A DNA stretch of 64,000 nucleotides from Flavobacterium sp. M31R6 (GTDB lineage Bacteria > Bacteroidota > Bacteroidia > Flavobacteriales > Flavobacteriaceae): contig NZ_CP054141.1 of the NCBI RefSeq assembly GCF_013284035.1, positions 558,001 to 622,000 of the forward strand. The letters are read 5' to 3'. The first letter of the stretch is position 1. Each line of letters starts with the position of its first letter. This document shows positions 1 to 8,917 of this stretch, in pieces. Position numbers and translations under genes: made by a program. The notes beneath the pieces were generated by a model. The model searched no databases, was not told where the DNA came from, and worked only from the letters and a program-made list of their open reading frames with translations.

Positions 1-2
1 AA

Positions 3-137
3 AAGAAGGATCTTCATGATGTAGTTTTTTTATCTGATTATAGTAAAATGGTATTATATACTTTGTTCTCACAGGGCTTTAGTTGTTTGGTAAATATAAA
101 CGATTTATACATAAAATTTATTTTGAAAGGAACCTAA
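3..137 (+). CDS. C-terminal fragment of unknown gene (window edge)
   Basis: A reading frame is open from the first bases of the window to a TAA at 135-137, giving about 44 residues that include FLSDYSKMVLYTLFSQGF. The composition looks like real protein and the frame has no start in view, so it is probably the 3' end of a gene that begins upstream. I do not recognise the family. The fragment is short enough that a chance open frame is possible. Confidence 0.4.
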   Translation, partial: KKDLHDVVFLSDYSKMVLYTLFSQGFSCLVNINDLYIKFILKGT

Positions 138-233
138 TAAAAAGTTGTTTGTGATTGCATGTTTTGATAGTATCAAAATATATTTAATATGATTTTAAAA
201 AGATAATTAGGTTTAATCGGAAGCCAAAAAAAA

Positions 234-255
234 GCAGATGTCCAAAAACATCTGC
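234..255 (-). terminator. Rho-independent terminator of the FAD/Fe-S oxidoreductase gene
   Basis: A perfect 8-bp stem (GCAGATGT / ACATCTGC) with a 6-nt loop. On the minus strand it is followed by eight T (the A-run at 226-233). It lies 34 bp past the stop of the minus-strand oxidoreductase gene. Confidence 0.8.
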
Positions 256-288
256 AATCTTAATTCGTTAATAATAAATCTAAAATCT

Positions 289-3207
289 TCATTTTAAAGC
301 CTTAAAAAGTATCTCAACAGGATGAAATGCTTTTCGGCTTGTTCCATCGCTTATTTGGTGTCTGCAGCTCGTTCCCGAGGCAGAAATCAACGTGGCCTGT
401 TCTTCTGAACGGATCGTTGGGAATAAAACCAATTCTCCTATTTTCATCGAAATGTCATAATGTTCTTTTTCATATCCAAAAGATCCCGCCATACCGCAAC
501 ATCCGCTTGGGATATTGAGTACCGTATAGTTTTTTGGTAGCATCAAGATTTTCTTTAGAGGTACCAATGAAGACAAGGCTTTTTGGAAACAGTGACCGTG
601 CATACGAACTCTTTCGGTGTTTTCCGTGAAAGAATCTGATGTGATTCGTCCTTCGTCTAATTCTTTGGCCAAAAATTCTTCGATAAGCATGGCTCTGCTC
701 GAGAATGCTTTTGCTTTTTCTTTAAAATCGCCACGACATAAATCTGGATATTCATCACGGAATGATAATATGGCTGAAGGCTCAATTCCAATCAAAATGG
801 CGTTTTCAGGCATTTCTTTGGCGAATGCCTGAGTGTTTTTTTCTGCCAATTCTCTGGCTTCTTTCAGCATTCCTTTCGAAAGATAGGTTCTTCCGCTGAT
901 ACCGATTTCAGGAACCACTACTTCATAACCCAAACGGTTAAAAAGCTTTACGGCTGTTTGACCAATTTCGACATCATAGAAATTCAGGAATTCATCATTA
1001 TACAAATAGACTTTCCCCTGAATGAAATTCCCTGTTTGTCTGTAGCTTTTGATCCACTTGGCAAAGGTAATTTTGTGCATTAATGGCAACGATCTTTCGG
1101 TTGCAAAACCGGTTGAACGTTTCATAAGATTTCCTATGATTCCTTTGGAACCAAAATTATACAACCATGGCAATGAAGCAAACAATTGATTGATTTTTGG
1201 TGTGTTACCAATTAATTTCGAACGGAATTTTACTCCGTTTTTATCATGGTATTGTTGTAAAGTTTCCGCTTTCAATTTAGCCATATCCACATTCGAAGGA
1301 CATTCGGATTTACATCCTTTACAGCTCAAACATAAATCAAGAACTTCAAGTAAACCTTCATCGTCAAACTTATTTTCTTTGGTAGAATTGGTGATGGTTT
1401 CTCTCAATATGTTGGCTCTGGCGCGAGTGGTGTGTTTTTCATCACGTGTTGCCATATAACTTGGGCACATTGTACCACCGCTTTTTTCTGTTTTTCTACA
1501 GTCTCCCGATCCGTTGCACATCTCGGCAGCACGCACGATACCGTTGTGCTCGGAGAAATCAAAATAGGTTTCCGGCATTGGAGTATCTTGACCTGGGGTA
1601 TATCTCAGGCTAGTGTCCATTGGAGGCGTATTTACCACTTTCCCTGGATTAAAAATGCCCCAAGGATCCCAAGTATTTTTCACTTGGATAAACATTTGGT
1701 AGATTTCTTCTCCCAACATCAGCGGAATAAATTCACCACGAAGTCTTCCGTCTCCGTGTTCCCCGCTTAAGGAACCTTTGTATTTTTTAACCAAATGGGC
1801 AATGTCAGTAGCGATAGTTCTGAAAAGTGCCGCTCCTTCTTTGGTTTTTAGGTCAATGATAGGGCGAAGGTGCAATTCTCCTGTCGCTGCGTGGGCATAA
1901 TGCACACAACTTAGATTTCGCTCTTTTAAAATAGCATTAAAATCTTCGATAAAATCAGGTAAATCATTTACGTCAACGGCTGTATCTTCAATAACGGCAA
2001 CCGCTTTGGCATCGCCAGGAATATTAGACAATAATCCCAATCCGGCTTTTCTCAAATTCCAAACCTTATTGGTGTCTTCGCCCCAAACAATTGGGAAGTG
2101 GTAACCAAGGTTTTTGGAACGCATCAGCTCTTCCATTTCTTGGGCGATTTGAATAATTTCTTCTTTCGAGTCCCTTAAAAATTCAACGACCAAAATTGCC
2201 TGTGGATCGCCTTCCACAAAGAATCTATTTTTGCTTTGCTCGATATTTTCTTTGGTACATTCAAGGATATAATGGTCGATTAACTCAACACTGTCCGGCT
2301 TGAATTTCAAGGCTTCCAAGTTGGCTTTCAACGATTCGTTGATGCTATTGTGGTGTACGCAGACCAAACCAGCGAAAGGTTTTAGTGCATCAACCAAATT
2401 CAGTTTAATCGCAGTCGAAAAGAACAAAGTCCCTTCGGAACCGGCGATTAATTTACAAAAATTAAATTTTTCGGTCGGATCGCCAAAAGGCTGACTATCT
2501 GCCAATAAATCCAATGCATAACCCGTATTTCTTCTCGGAATTGATTTTTTAGGATAATTTTCGTCGAATAAAGCTCTGTTAGCCGGAGATGACAATAATT
2601 CTTTGGTTTGAACATAAATAGCTTGTTCCAATGGGCTAACGACATTTACTCCGTTGCATTTGTCTTCAAACTCGGCATTGGTCAAAGCACCAAAAGTAAC
2701 TTCATTTCCATCTGCCAAGAAACCTTTGATTTCAAGTAAATGCTCACGAGTGGAACCATAAATCACGGATCTTGCGCCACAGGCATTGTTACCCACCATT
2801 CCGCCAATCATACAACGGTTACTGGTCGAGGTTTCCGGGCCAAAGAATAATTTATAGGATTTTAAATGTAAATTCAGTTCGTCACGAATCACTCCAGGTT
2901 CTACCCAAGCCGATTTTTCAACGGGATCAACCGAAAGTATTTTGGTAAATTCCTGTGAAATATCAACCACGATTCCATTCCCGACAACCTGTCCAGCAAG
3001 AGAAGTTCCAGCTGCACGAGGAATTACGCTGCTTTTGTTTTCTCTGGCAAAAGCAATGATTTTTTGAATATCTTCTTTAGTTTTTGGAATGGCCACTGCC
3101 AACGGCATTTCTTTGTAAGCACTTGCATCAGTGGCATAAAGTGTACGCATGGTGTGGTCGTACAATAATTTTCCATCTAATTGCTTTTCAAGACTTTCAA
3201 GGTTCAT
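289..3207 (-). CDS. FAD-linked and Fe-S-cluster oxidoreductase (D-lactate/glycolate dehydrogenase type)
   Basis: A 972-residue protein fusing two modules that are separate GlcD and GlcF subunits in many bacteria. The N-terminal half has an FAD-binding PCMH domain (PRAAGTSLAGQ, and MIGGMVGNNACGARS near residue 140) and an FAD-oxidase C-terminal domain (GEHGDGRLRG near residue 480). The rest has Fe-S motifs (CNGSGDCRK, CLSCKGCKSECP) and the CCG-type motif PSGCCGMAGSFGYE. The family oxidises 2-hydroxy acids such as D-lactate or glycolate and passes electrons to the quinone pool at the membrane. The substrate cannot be told from sequence. No lactate permease or regulator is adjacent, and it appears monocistronic with its own terminator. 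Confidence 0.9.
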   Translation of the reverse strand: MNLESLEKQLDGKLLYDHTMRTLYATDASAYKEMPLAVAIPKTKEDIQKIIAFARENKSSVIPRAAGTSLAGQVVGNGIVVDISQEFTKILSVDPVEKSAWVEPGVIRDELNLHLKSYKLFFGPETSTSNRCMIGGMVGNNACGARSVIYGSTREHLLEIKGFLADGNEVTFGALTNAEFEDKCNGVNVVSPLEQAIYVQTKELLSSPANRALFDENYPKKSIPRRNTGYALDLLADSQPFGDPTEKFNFCKLIAGSEGTLFFSTAIKLNLVDALKPFAGLVCVHHNSINESLKANLEALKFKPDSVELIDHYILECTKENIEQSKNRFFVEGDPQAILVVEFLRDSKEEIIQIAQEMEELMRSKNLGYHFPIVWGEDTNKVWNLRKAGLGLLSNIPGDAKAVAVIEDTAVDVNDLPDFIEDFNAILKERNLSCVHYAHAATGELHLRPIIDLKTKEGAALFRTIATDIAHLVKKYKGSLSGEHGDGRLRGEFIPLMLGEEIYQMFIQVKNTWDPWGIFNPGKVVNTPPMDTSLRYTPGQDTPMPETYFDFSEHNGIVRAAEMCNGSGDCRKTEKSGGTMCPSYMATRDEKHTTRARANILRETITNSTKENKFDDEGLLEVLDLCLSCKGCKSECPSNVDMAKLKAETLQQYHDKNGVKFRSKLIGNTPKINQLFASLPWLYNFGSKGIIGNLMKRSTGFATERSLPLMHKITFAKWIKSYRQTGNFIQGKVYLYNDEFLNFYDVEIGQTAVKLFNRLGYEVVVPEIGISGRTYLSKGMLKEARELAEKNTQAFAKEMPENAILIGIEPSAILSFRDEYPDLCRGDFKEKAKAFSSRAMLIEEFLAKELDEGRITSDSFTENTERVRMHGHCFQKALSSLVPLKKILMLPKNYTVLNIPSGCCGMAGSFGYEKEHYDISMKIGELVLFPTIRSEEQATLISASGTSCRHQISDGTSRKAFHPVEILFKALK

Positions 3208-3236
3208 TTTATTTATGATTGAGGATTAACGATTTT

Positions 3237-3522
3237 TGATTAACGATTTTTGATTTTGTTGAGACGAATCACTAAATTCTAAAAAAAACAGCATTTATTT
3301 TTTACCATATAAGTCATATAAGCTTTTTGATATCTAGTTAAATTAGTAATTAAAAAAGTTCATATAATTTAAAAATGGTTTTCAACATTTTTTCTTAAAT
3401 GAACTTTGATTTTTCTTAATTCTGTTTTAAATAAAAACTTATATGACTTATATGGTTAATAATTTGTTTGATAAAAATGCCACTATTTGTAGAATTAACA
3501 GTTACGAATAAAACGTTAATCA
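3237..3522. repeat. Nested inverted repeats filling a 328-bp spacer
   Basis: The spacer between the oxidoreductase and the serine-synthesis fusion gene has no gene. Its outer arms are TGATTAACG (3237-3245) and CGTTAATCA (3514-3522). Its inner arms are a perfect 19-bp inverted repeat at 3304-3322 and 3438-3456, beginning ACCATATAAGTC. The GATTAACG word recurs in other spacers of this window (near 26840 and 17105). Confidence 0.8.
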
Positions 3523-3535
3523 GTAATCTAAAATC

Positions 3536-5449
3536 TTAATATAGAATTCTATATCGAATGGTATTTGGAATCTTTTTCAGTTTTTTCTCCAAATCTTTAT
3601 TGTGGAAATTATCAATATCAGTAATTACATAACCCAAAGTTTCGTTGGTTTTCAAATATTGTCCCAAAATATTGTTATCATACTCCAAAAGAATATTATT
3701 GATTTGTGCCAAAATACCTTTCACGTTTTCGTGGATATGCATGATACGGTGCGCACTTTGAAGTTCAGGAAGCTGAATTTCAGGAAGGTTAACGCTTCCG
3801 TAAGTCGTACCTGTATTGATGTAATTAATGATTTTGTTGGCAACATAATGTCCAATATCTTCTTGTGCTTCTTCTGTACTTCCACCAATATGCGGAGTCA
3901 ATATCACATTTGACAATCCTTGCAATTCGGACACAAATGGTTCGTCATTGTTTTTTGGTTCATAAGGGAAAACATCAACTGCAGCCCCGTGAATTTTTCC
4001 ACTTTTCAAATTGGCTACCAATGCTTCAATATCAACAACGTGACCTCTGGAAAGGTTTAGAAAAACAACACCTGGCTTCATGTAATCAAAAGCGTCGGCA
4101 TCGATTAAATTTTTATTGCTTGCGCGTCCGTCAACGTGTAAAGAAACAACATCTGAAAGGGACAATAATTCTTTCAAAGAAGAACATTTTTTGGCATTTC
4201 CAAGAGCCAATCTGTCAACGGCATCATAGAAAAACACTTTCATTCCTAATGCTTCGGCTACGATAGAAAGTTGTGATCCAATACTTCCGTATCCAACCAA
4301 ACCTAGTTTTTTACCGCGGATTTCAACACTGTTTGTGGCCGATTTGTCCCAAACACCTTGGTGCATCAATTTGCTTTTTTCGAAAGTGTTACGAACCAAC
4401 ATGATAATTTGTCCCAATGCCAATTCCACAACTGATCTGGTGTTGCTGTATGGCGCATTGAAAACCGAAATCCCTTTCATGCTACAAGCGTTCAAATCGA
4501 CTTGATTGGTTCCAATACAAAATGTTCCAACGGCGTGAAGTTTATTGGCATGTTCCAAAACCTTGGCCGTAACGTGAGTTTTTGAACGAATTCCAAGAAT
4601 TGAAACGCCTTTTATTTTTTCGATCAATTCGTCTTCAGACAAAGATCCTTTGATAGTTTCAACATTATAGCCTTCGTGTTCAAAGATTTTAACCGCATCT
4701 TGGTGAACATTTTCCAATAACAAAACGTTAATTCTGTTTTTTGGATAAGAAACCGAAGCTTTATAAGACAGTTCATAAAGAATTTCGTCCAATGAAGGTG
4801 CTATTTGGCTGGCTTTTTCTACCACAATTTTACGACTTACATTTTCTGTAAAAGCAAAAAATTTAGATACTGCTCCACCTTCAAGAGTTTCATAATCGGT
4901 ATAACCATCACCAATCATTATCGCTTCTCCTTTAAGGTTTAATGATTTGATTTTTTTTACTTTTCCTTGGTTTTCACACAATTCGTCTTTTTCGTCAAAA
5001 CCAATTATTTTACCGTCATGGTCAAATTTGAAAGTATTGGCCAAAACATGCTCTGGCTTGATACCGTATTCCTGAACAATTGGGATAATAATTTCCTTAA
5101 AACCGTTTGAAATAATATAAATGTTTTCGGAATGTTGCTTAAAAAATGTTCTGTTTCTAATTACAGAAGCAGTTACTTTCTTTTTCAACTCTTCAATAAC
5201 AGTCCCAATATGGTCTCTGTTGGCTTGCAATAACTGAATTCTTTTAGTCAAAGATTCTTTTAGGGACAATTTACCTTCCATTCCTAGGTCGGTTAATCGT
5301 TGAATTTCGCTTAATATTTGCTCACCAGCTGCACTATCTTGGTAAATTACTTCACATAACACATCTAGTGCTTCGACTTTAATAAAAGTACTGTCAAAAT
5401 CGAATATAAATGTTTCCTGATTTTCTGTCATCTTTTTTGTGTTTGTCAC
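3536..5449 (-). CDS. serA: Bifunctional phosphoserine phosphatase-like / D-3-phosphoglycerate dehydrogenase fusion
   Basis: A 637-residue two-enzyme fusion. Residues about 10-220 form a HAD phosphatase of the SerB type with intact motifs: DFDST (nucleophile Asp), IISNG and GDGYTDYE. Residues about 235-550 form phosphoglycerate dehydrogenase, with the Rossmann motif GYGSIGSQ and the catalytic region HIGGSTEEAQ. An ACT domain follows at about 565-637 (HENVKGILAQINNIL), consistent with serine feedback. The fusion would carry the first and last steps of serine synthesis from 3-phosphoglycerate. SerC is not in the window. Ordinary SerA is 400-530 residues, so the extra length is the phosphatase. 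That the phosphatase acts on phosphoserine is inferred from the fusion. Confidence 0.88.
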   Translation of the reverse strand: MTNTKKMTENQETFIFDFDSTFIKVEALDVLCEVIYQDSAAGEQILSEIQRLTDLGMEGKLSLKESLTKRIQLLQANRDHIGTVIEELKKKVTASVIRNRTFFKQHSENIYIISNGFKEIIIPIVQEYGIKPEHVLANTFKFDHDGKIIGFDEKDELCENQGKVKKIKSLNLKGEAIMIGDGYTDYETLEGGAVSKFFAFTENVSRKIVVEKASQIAPSLDEILYELSYKASVSYPKNRINVLLLENVHQDAVKIFEHEGYNVETIKGSLSEDELIEKIKGVSILGIRSKTHVTAKVLEHANKLHAVGTFCIGTNQVDLNACSMKGISVFNAPYSNTRSVVELALGQIIMLVRNTFEKSKLMHQGVWDKSATNSVEIRGKKLGLVGYGSIGSQLSIVAEALGMKVFFYDAVDRLALGNAKKCSSLKELLSLSDVVSLHVDGRASNKNLIDADAFDYMKPGVVFLNLSRGHVVDIEALVANLKSGKIHGAAVDVFPYEPKNNDEPFVSELQGLSNVILTPHIGGSTEEAQEDIGHYVANKIINYINTGTTYGSVNLPEIQLPELQSAHRIMHIHENVKGILAQINNILLEYDNNILGQYLKTNETLGYVITDIDNFHNKDLEKKLKKIPNTIRYRILY

Positions 5450-5692
5450 AAATACAAATTATTTGTAAATTTTTTGCACAAAGATAAACCCTCGATTGTT
5501 ATTCTGAAAATATATTGGTATAATACTAGCCCGTTTAACGATAATTGAGGTTATTGTTATAAATAGTCTTTTTGATTGTGTTTTGTTGCATTTAAACCTA
5601 GAAAATCAATTTTAAATTTTATTTTATTTATTTTGAAAAGTGTTTTTCATCAAGGGTTTTCGCAATAAGAGAGTGATATTTCTTAAAAAAGA

Positions 5693-5744
5693 CAATAACT
5701 TGTCGTAATCCAATCCAAAAAACGGTGAATTTGACAAGTTATTG
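5693..5744 (-). terminator. Inverted repeat, likely terminator of the DUF1338 gene
   Basis: A perfect 12-bp inverted repeat (CAATAACTTGTC / GACAAGTTATTG) with a 28-nt loop, starting 16 bp past the stop of the minus-strand gene. It is followed on the minus strand by a T-rich run (A-run at 5685-5690). The rest of the 5450-5759 spacer holds nothing else I can support. Confidence 0.65.
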
Positions 5745-5759
5745 AATTGTTTTTAGCTT

Positions 5760-6569
5760 CTAATTTTGCAATTTCACATCTGTGCTTTCAAAAATTTTAT
5801 CGGCTGATGAAGCCACAAATCCTTGGTATAAGTTTCCATCAGGCATAGCGTATCGCAAGGCAAATTCATAGTAGCAAGATGGAATTTCGATAGAACCTTC
5901 TTCAAAGGTAATTGTGTATAAATCTGCCAATGTACTGGATTGCTCCAAAAATTGTTCAGGTGTTCCTTTTATTTTTCCACCGGAAGCATTTAATTTCCAA
6001 CCGTTTTCCTCCAAGAAATCGTTTAATTCTTCTAGTTTTTTAAAATGCTTAAGCGCATTTACACTAATCGTAAAATGATTGGCTCTAAAACCGTAGATAT
6101 ACATCCAAGCAGCGTATTCTGATTCTTCCAAGAGTGATTTGTATATCGCTTGTGAATCTGATTTCCAAAAAGTACTGTTCAAAGCCAATTGTGGGTGATT
6201 AAATTCATTCGGATCGCAATCGTCCAATAATTTTTTAACCGTGTTTTGTAACGATTCGGAACATTTTTCCAACTCTAATTCGGAGATAAAAATTCTCGGT
6301 GCATCTTTGTCTGTAGTATGTTCGTAATGTTTTGCAAATAACTTTTTAGATTCAAAAACATACTCTCCACGGGCTTCATATCCAACGTTTACGAAAATTT
6401 TTTCTAAAACAGAGATGTTGACTCTTTTGTCATTAAATGTTCTAATCGCAATATGATCATTTAGAATCGTTTCGCCTTTCTCTTCTAATAAAGTGTGTAT
6501 TTTTTTTGCAGATGGGGTTATTTCAGCATATTGTTCCCATAGTTTCGAAAGCAGTTGATTTTTGTCCAT
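5760..6569 (-). CDS. DUF1338 family protein (2-oxoadipate dioxygenase/decarboxylase-like)
   Basis: About 269 residues from the ATG at 6569 (MDKNQLLSKLWEQY). A longer frame begins at 6605, but its 12 extra residues do not look like part of the fold. Possible metal ligands of the VOC-like fold are visible: His in NDHIAIRTFN near residue 37, His in FRANHFTISVN, and Glu in YYEFALRY. The characterised member HglS (YdcJ) is an Fe(II) dioxygenase that decarboxylates 2-oxoadipate to 2-hydroxyglutarate in lysine breakdown; this is the shorter form of the family. It is transcribed divergently from an Lrp-type regulator, which supports a role in amino-acid catabolism. The exact substrate is not shown. 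Confidence 0.8.
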   Translation of the reverse strand: MDKNQLLSKLWEQYAEITPSAKKIHTLLEEKGETILNDHIAIRTFNDKRVNISVLEKIFVNVGYEARGEYVFESKKLFAKHYEHTTDKDAPRIFISELELEKCSESLQNTVKKLLDDCDPNEFNHPQLALNSTFWKSDSQAIYKSLLEESEYAAWMYIYGFRANHFTISVNALKHFKKLEELNDFLEENGWKLNASGGKIKGTPEQFLEQSSTLADLYTITFEEGSIEIPSCYYEFALRYAMPDGNLYQGFVASSADKIFESTDVKLQN

Positions 6570-6615
6570 TTCTGTCTGTGTTTTTAAATTGTAAGAATGA
6601 CACAAAACTAAATAG

Positions 6616-6669
6616 AAATGTGTCGAACTAACATAATGTTGACTCGATTATTTATAAATAGACACATTT
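6616..6669. promoter_or_regulatory. Nested palindromes, candidate Lrp-type operator
   Basis: The divergent spacer has a perfect 9-bp inverted repeat, AAATGTGTC (6616-6624) and GACACATTT (6661-6669), whose arm centres are 45 bp apart. Inside it, AACATAATGTT (6630-6640) is a perfect odd palindrome. Lrp/AsnC regulators bind such symmetric AT-rich sites next to their own genes. Assignment to this regulator is by position only. Confidence 0.5.
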
Positions 6670-6758
6670 GAATAAAAATTATGTAATTTTGACATCAATA
6701 AGCATTGTTTCTGCTTTAGAATTGTCAATGTTATAGTTTTCAACCAAATAGTTAAGTG

Positions 6759-7232
6759 ATGTCAAACTCCAAAAACAACGAAAATACTGATTATTTAGAT
6801 CAAGAAATCATCAGAAAGCTGAGTGAGAACGGAAGAATTCCATATTCTGAATTAGCCAAAGAATTAAAAGTATCGAATTCTTTGGTGCATTTACGTGTAA
6901 AGAAATTACAGGAATCGGGTGTAATAGCCGGTTTTTCAGTAAAATTGAATGCGAAAGCAAATGGTTTTGAAACCATTACCTATACCGGAATCGCTACCAA
7001 AGAAGCTCGTTTCGCCTATTCAATAGCCGAGCAACTCAAATTGATTCCCGAGATTGTGGAATGCCATTGGGTTTCGGGGAAGTATGCTTTGTTTATCAAA
7101 ATTGTGGCAGCCAATAACGAAGAGTTGCGCAAAATTATTTACGAACAAATTCACATTATCGAAGGAGTGGGAGGAACGGATTCCTTTATTTCTTTTGGTT
7201 CTGCTTTCGAGAAAAACTTGCCGATACAGTAA
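6759..7232 (+). CDS. Lrp/AsnC family transcriptional regulator
   Basis: 157 residues from the ATG at 6759; an in-frame GTG at 6756 is one codon earlier. Residues about 10-60 form the helix-turn-helix (LDQEIIRKLSENGRIPYSEL, then KVSNSLVHLRVKKLQ). Residues about 70-155 form the RAM ligand-binding domain (VVECHWVSGKYALFIK-like strand, GVGGTDSFISF). Lrp-type proteins sense amino acids and assemble as dimers to octamers. The gene is divergent from the DUF1338 gene, its most likely target, across a spacer with nested palindromes. Confidence 0.9.
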   Translation: MSNSKNNENTDYLDQEIIRKLSENGRIPYSELAKELKVSNSLVHLRVKKLQESGVIAGFSVKLNAKANGFETITYTGIATKEARFAYSIAEQLKLIPEIVECHWVSGKYALFIKIVAANNEELRKIIYEQIHIIEGVGGTDSFISFGSAFEKNLPIQ

Positions 7233-7244
7233 AGTTTATAAACA

Positions 7245-7295
7245 CGAATTTCACTAATTAGCACGAATCTGTTCGTGTAAATTAGTGAAGTTCGA
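7245..7295. terminator. Inverted repeat between convergent genes
   Basis: Imperfect arms of about 16 bp (CGAATTTCACTAATTA and its near complement ending TTAGTGAAGTTCG) around a short loop that also contains CACGAA/TTCGTG. It lies between the convergent Lrp gene and the membrane-protein gene, so it could end transcription from both sides. Confidence 0.5.
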
Positions 7296-7316
7296 GTTTC
7301 CCTTAATCTTTTGATG

Positions 7317-7778
7317 CTAAAGAATCCTATTTTCTTCTTCTTTAAGCTCTTTTTTTTCAATTATAAAAAAGAGAAAAGTGCCTATTGTCAATGTAATAAT
7401 ACTCGCAACCCATAGAAAATAGCCCAATTGTAAAGATAAAATTTTTGCTTGTGAACCACTTTCAGATCCAAGTATTTCTGTCCAAAATGAAAAACTAATT
7501 GCTAATAGTAAAGCAATACAAATTAAAACAATTGCTTTTCGATCATTTCTTTGCAACATTATTATTGCAATTAGAGATAGGGGATTTGCAAACCATATGA
7601 TTTGTTCTAATAAACCTCCGCCAAAAAAAGCGATACCTCCGGATAGTAAATAACTTATGGATGATGAATACAGGCATTCTCCATGGTAATATATTTTTAC
7701 TGCATTTTGAGTTAATGAAATAAAGAACAATAGTAAGCTGATATTTATGGTTATACTCTTAATTCTTTCTGACTCCAT
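7317..7778 (-). CDS. Hypothetical four-helix membrane protein
   Basis: 153 residues with four likely membrane segments at about 10-27, 45-75, 80-98 and 118-142, and a charged C-terminal tail (IEKKELKEEENRIL). I do not recognise a family. It lies 25 bp downstream of the trpS start region on the same strand, separated by a 61-bp spacer, so it may be read after an independent promoter. It has no catalytic motif and no signal peptide beyond the first membrane helix. Confidence 0.6.
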   Translation of the reverse strand: MESERIKSITINISLLLFFISLTQNAVKIYYHGECLYSSSISYLLSGGIAFFGGGLLEQIIWFANPLSLIAIIMLQRNDRKAIVLICIALLLAISFSFWTEILGSESGSQAKILSLQLGYFLWVASIITLTIGTFLFFIIEKKELKEEENRIL

Positions 7779-7839
7779 TTTTTTGACTTTACGTTTTGGT
7801 AGTTAATAGTTTGGTTGTTATTTGAATTCAAGTTATTCT

Positions 7840-8814
7840 TTAAACCTCAAACCCTAATTTCTCTCTTACTCTCGCCAAAACACCATTAGCAACAATACTA
7901 GCTTTTACTGCCCCTTTTTTCAATAAGGCATCTACCTCTGGAAGATTATTGATGTAATAGTTGTATTTTTCTCTTTCGGTTTTGAATTTTCCCAAAATCA
8001 ATTCAAACAAAGCTTGTTTGGCGTGACCATATCCGTAATTACCCCCTAAATAGTTGGCTCTCATTGCTTCGATTTGACTTTCGTCTGCCAATAATCTATA
8101 CAAAGCAAAACAGTTACAGGTATCTGGGTTTTTTGGAGCTTCAAGTGGGGTACTATCGGTTTCAATACTCATGATTTGTTTGCGCAAGGCTTTGTCATCC
8201 AAGAAAATATTGATAAAGTTATTGGCTGATTTACTCATTTTCCCACCGTTTGTTCCAGGAATAAGCATACTGTCTTCTTGGATCTTGGCTTCTGGAATTA
8301 CAAATGTTTCTCCCATTTGGTGGTTGAAACGGGATGCCACATCACGGGTAATTTCCAAATGTTGCAATTGGTCTTTTCCAACGGGAACAAATTGAGCATC
8401 ATATAATAAAATATCAGCAGCCATTAACATTGGATACGAAAACAATCCGGCATTTACATCTTCCAATCGATCTGATTTGTCTTTGAAAGAGTGTGCCAAT
8501 GTCAAACGCTGAAAAGGGAAAAAGCAGCTCAAATACCAAGATAATTCCGCTGTTTGTGCGACATCCGACTGGCGGTAAAAAATCACTTTTTCAATATTCA
8601 AACCACAAGCCAACCATGCGGCTGCGGTACTATAAGTGTTGGCTCTTAATGTGTCGCCATCTTTTATTTGTGTAATTGAATGCAAATCGGCTATAAAAAG
8701 GAATGATTCGTTTTCCGGTTTATTTGACAGTTCGATTGCGGGTATAATCGCGCCCAATAGGTTTCCTAAATGCGGAGTTCCTGTGCTTTGAACGCCTGTA
8801 AGTATTTTTGCCAT
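7840..8814 (-). CDS. trpS: Tryptophanyl-tRNA synthetase
   Basis: 324 residues, the normal length for bacterial TrpRS. It is a class I aminoacyl-tRNA synthetase that charges tRNA-Trp in the cytoplasm. The start MAKILTGVQSTGTPHLGN carries the HIGH-type signature (TPHLGN). The KMSKS loop is intact at GGKMSKSANNF near residue 195. The motif MAADILLYDAQFVPVGKDQ is typical of the family. The gene is divergent from the acyltransferase gene. No leader peptide or T-box is visible upstream. Confidence 0.97.
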   Translation of the reverse strand: MAKILTGVQSTGTPHLGNLLGAIIPAIELSNKPENESFLFIADLHSITQIKDGDTLRANTYSTAAAWLACGLNIEKVIFYRQSDVAQTAELSWYLSCFFPFQRLTLAHSFKDKSDRLEDVNAGLFSYPMLMAADILLYDAQFVPVGKDQLQHLEITRDVASRFNHQMGETFVIPEAKIQEDSMLIPGTNGGKMSKSANNFINIFLDDKALRKQIMSIETDSTPLEAPKNPDTCNCFALYRLLADESQIEAMRANYLGGNYGYGHAKQALFELILGKFKTEREKYNYYINNLPEVDALLKKGAVKASIVANGVLARVREKLGFEV

Positions 8815-8917
8815 TTTTATTTATTTAAATCTCGTATGATTGTATGCTGATGTAATATTTGACCGCAAAGTTAATTCTTTTGCTAAATTTTCCGCAAGTT
8901 TCCTTACTTTTGACTTT

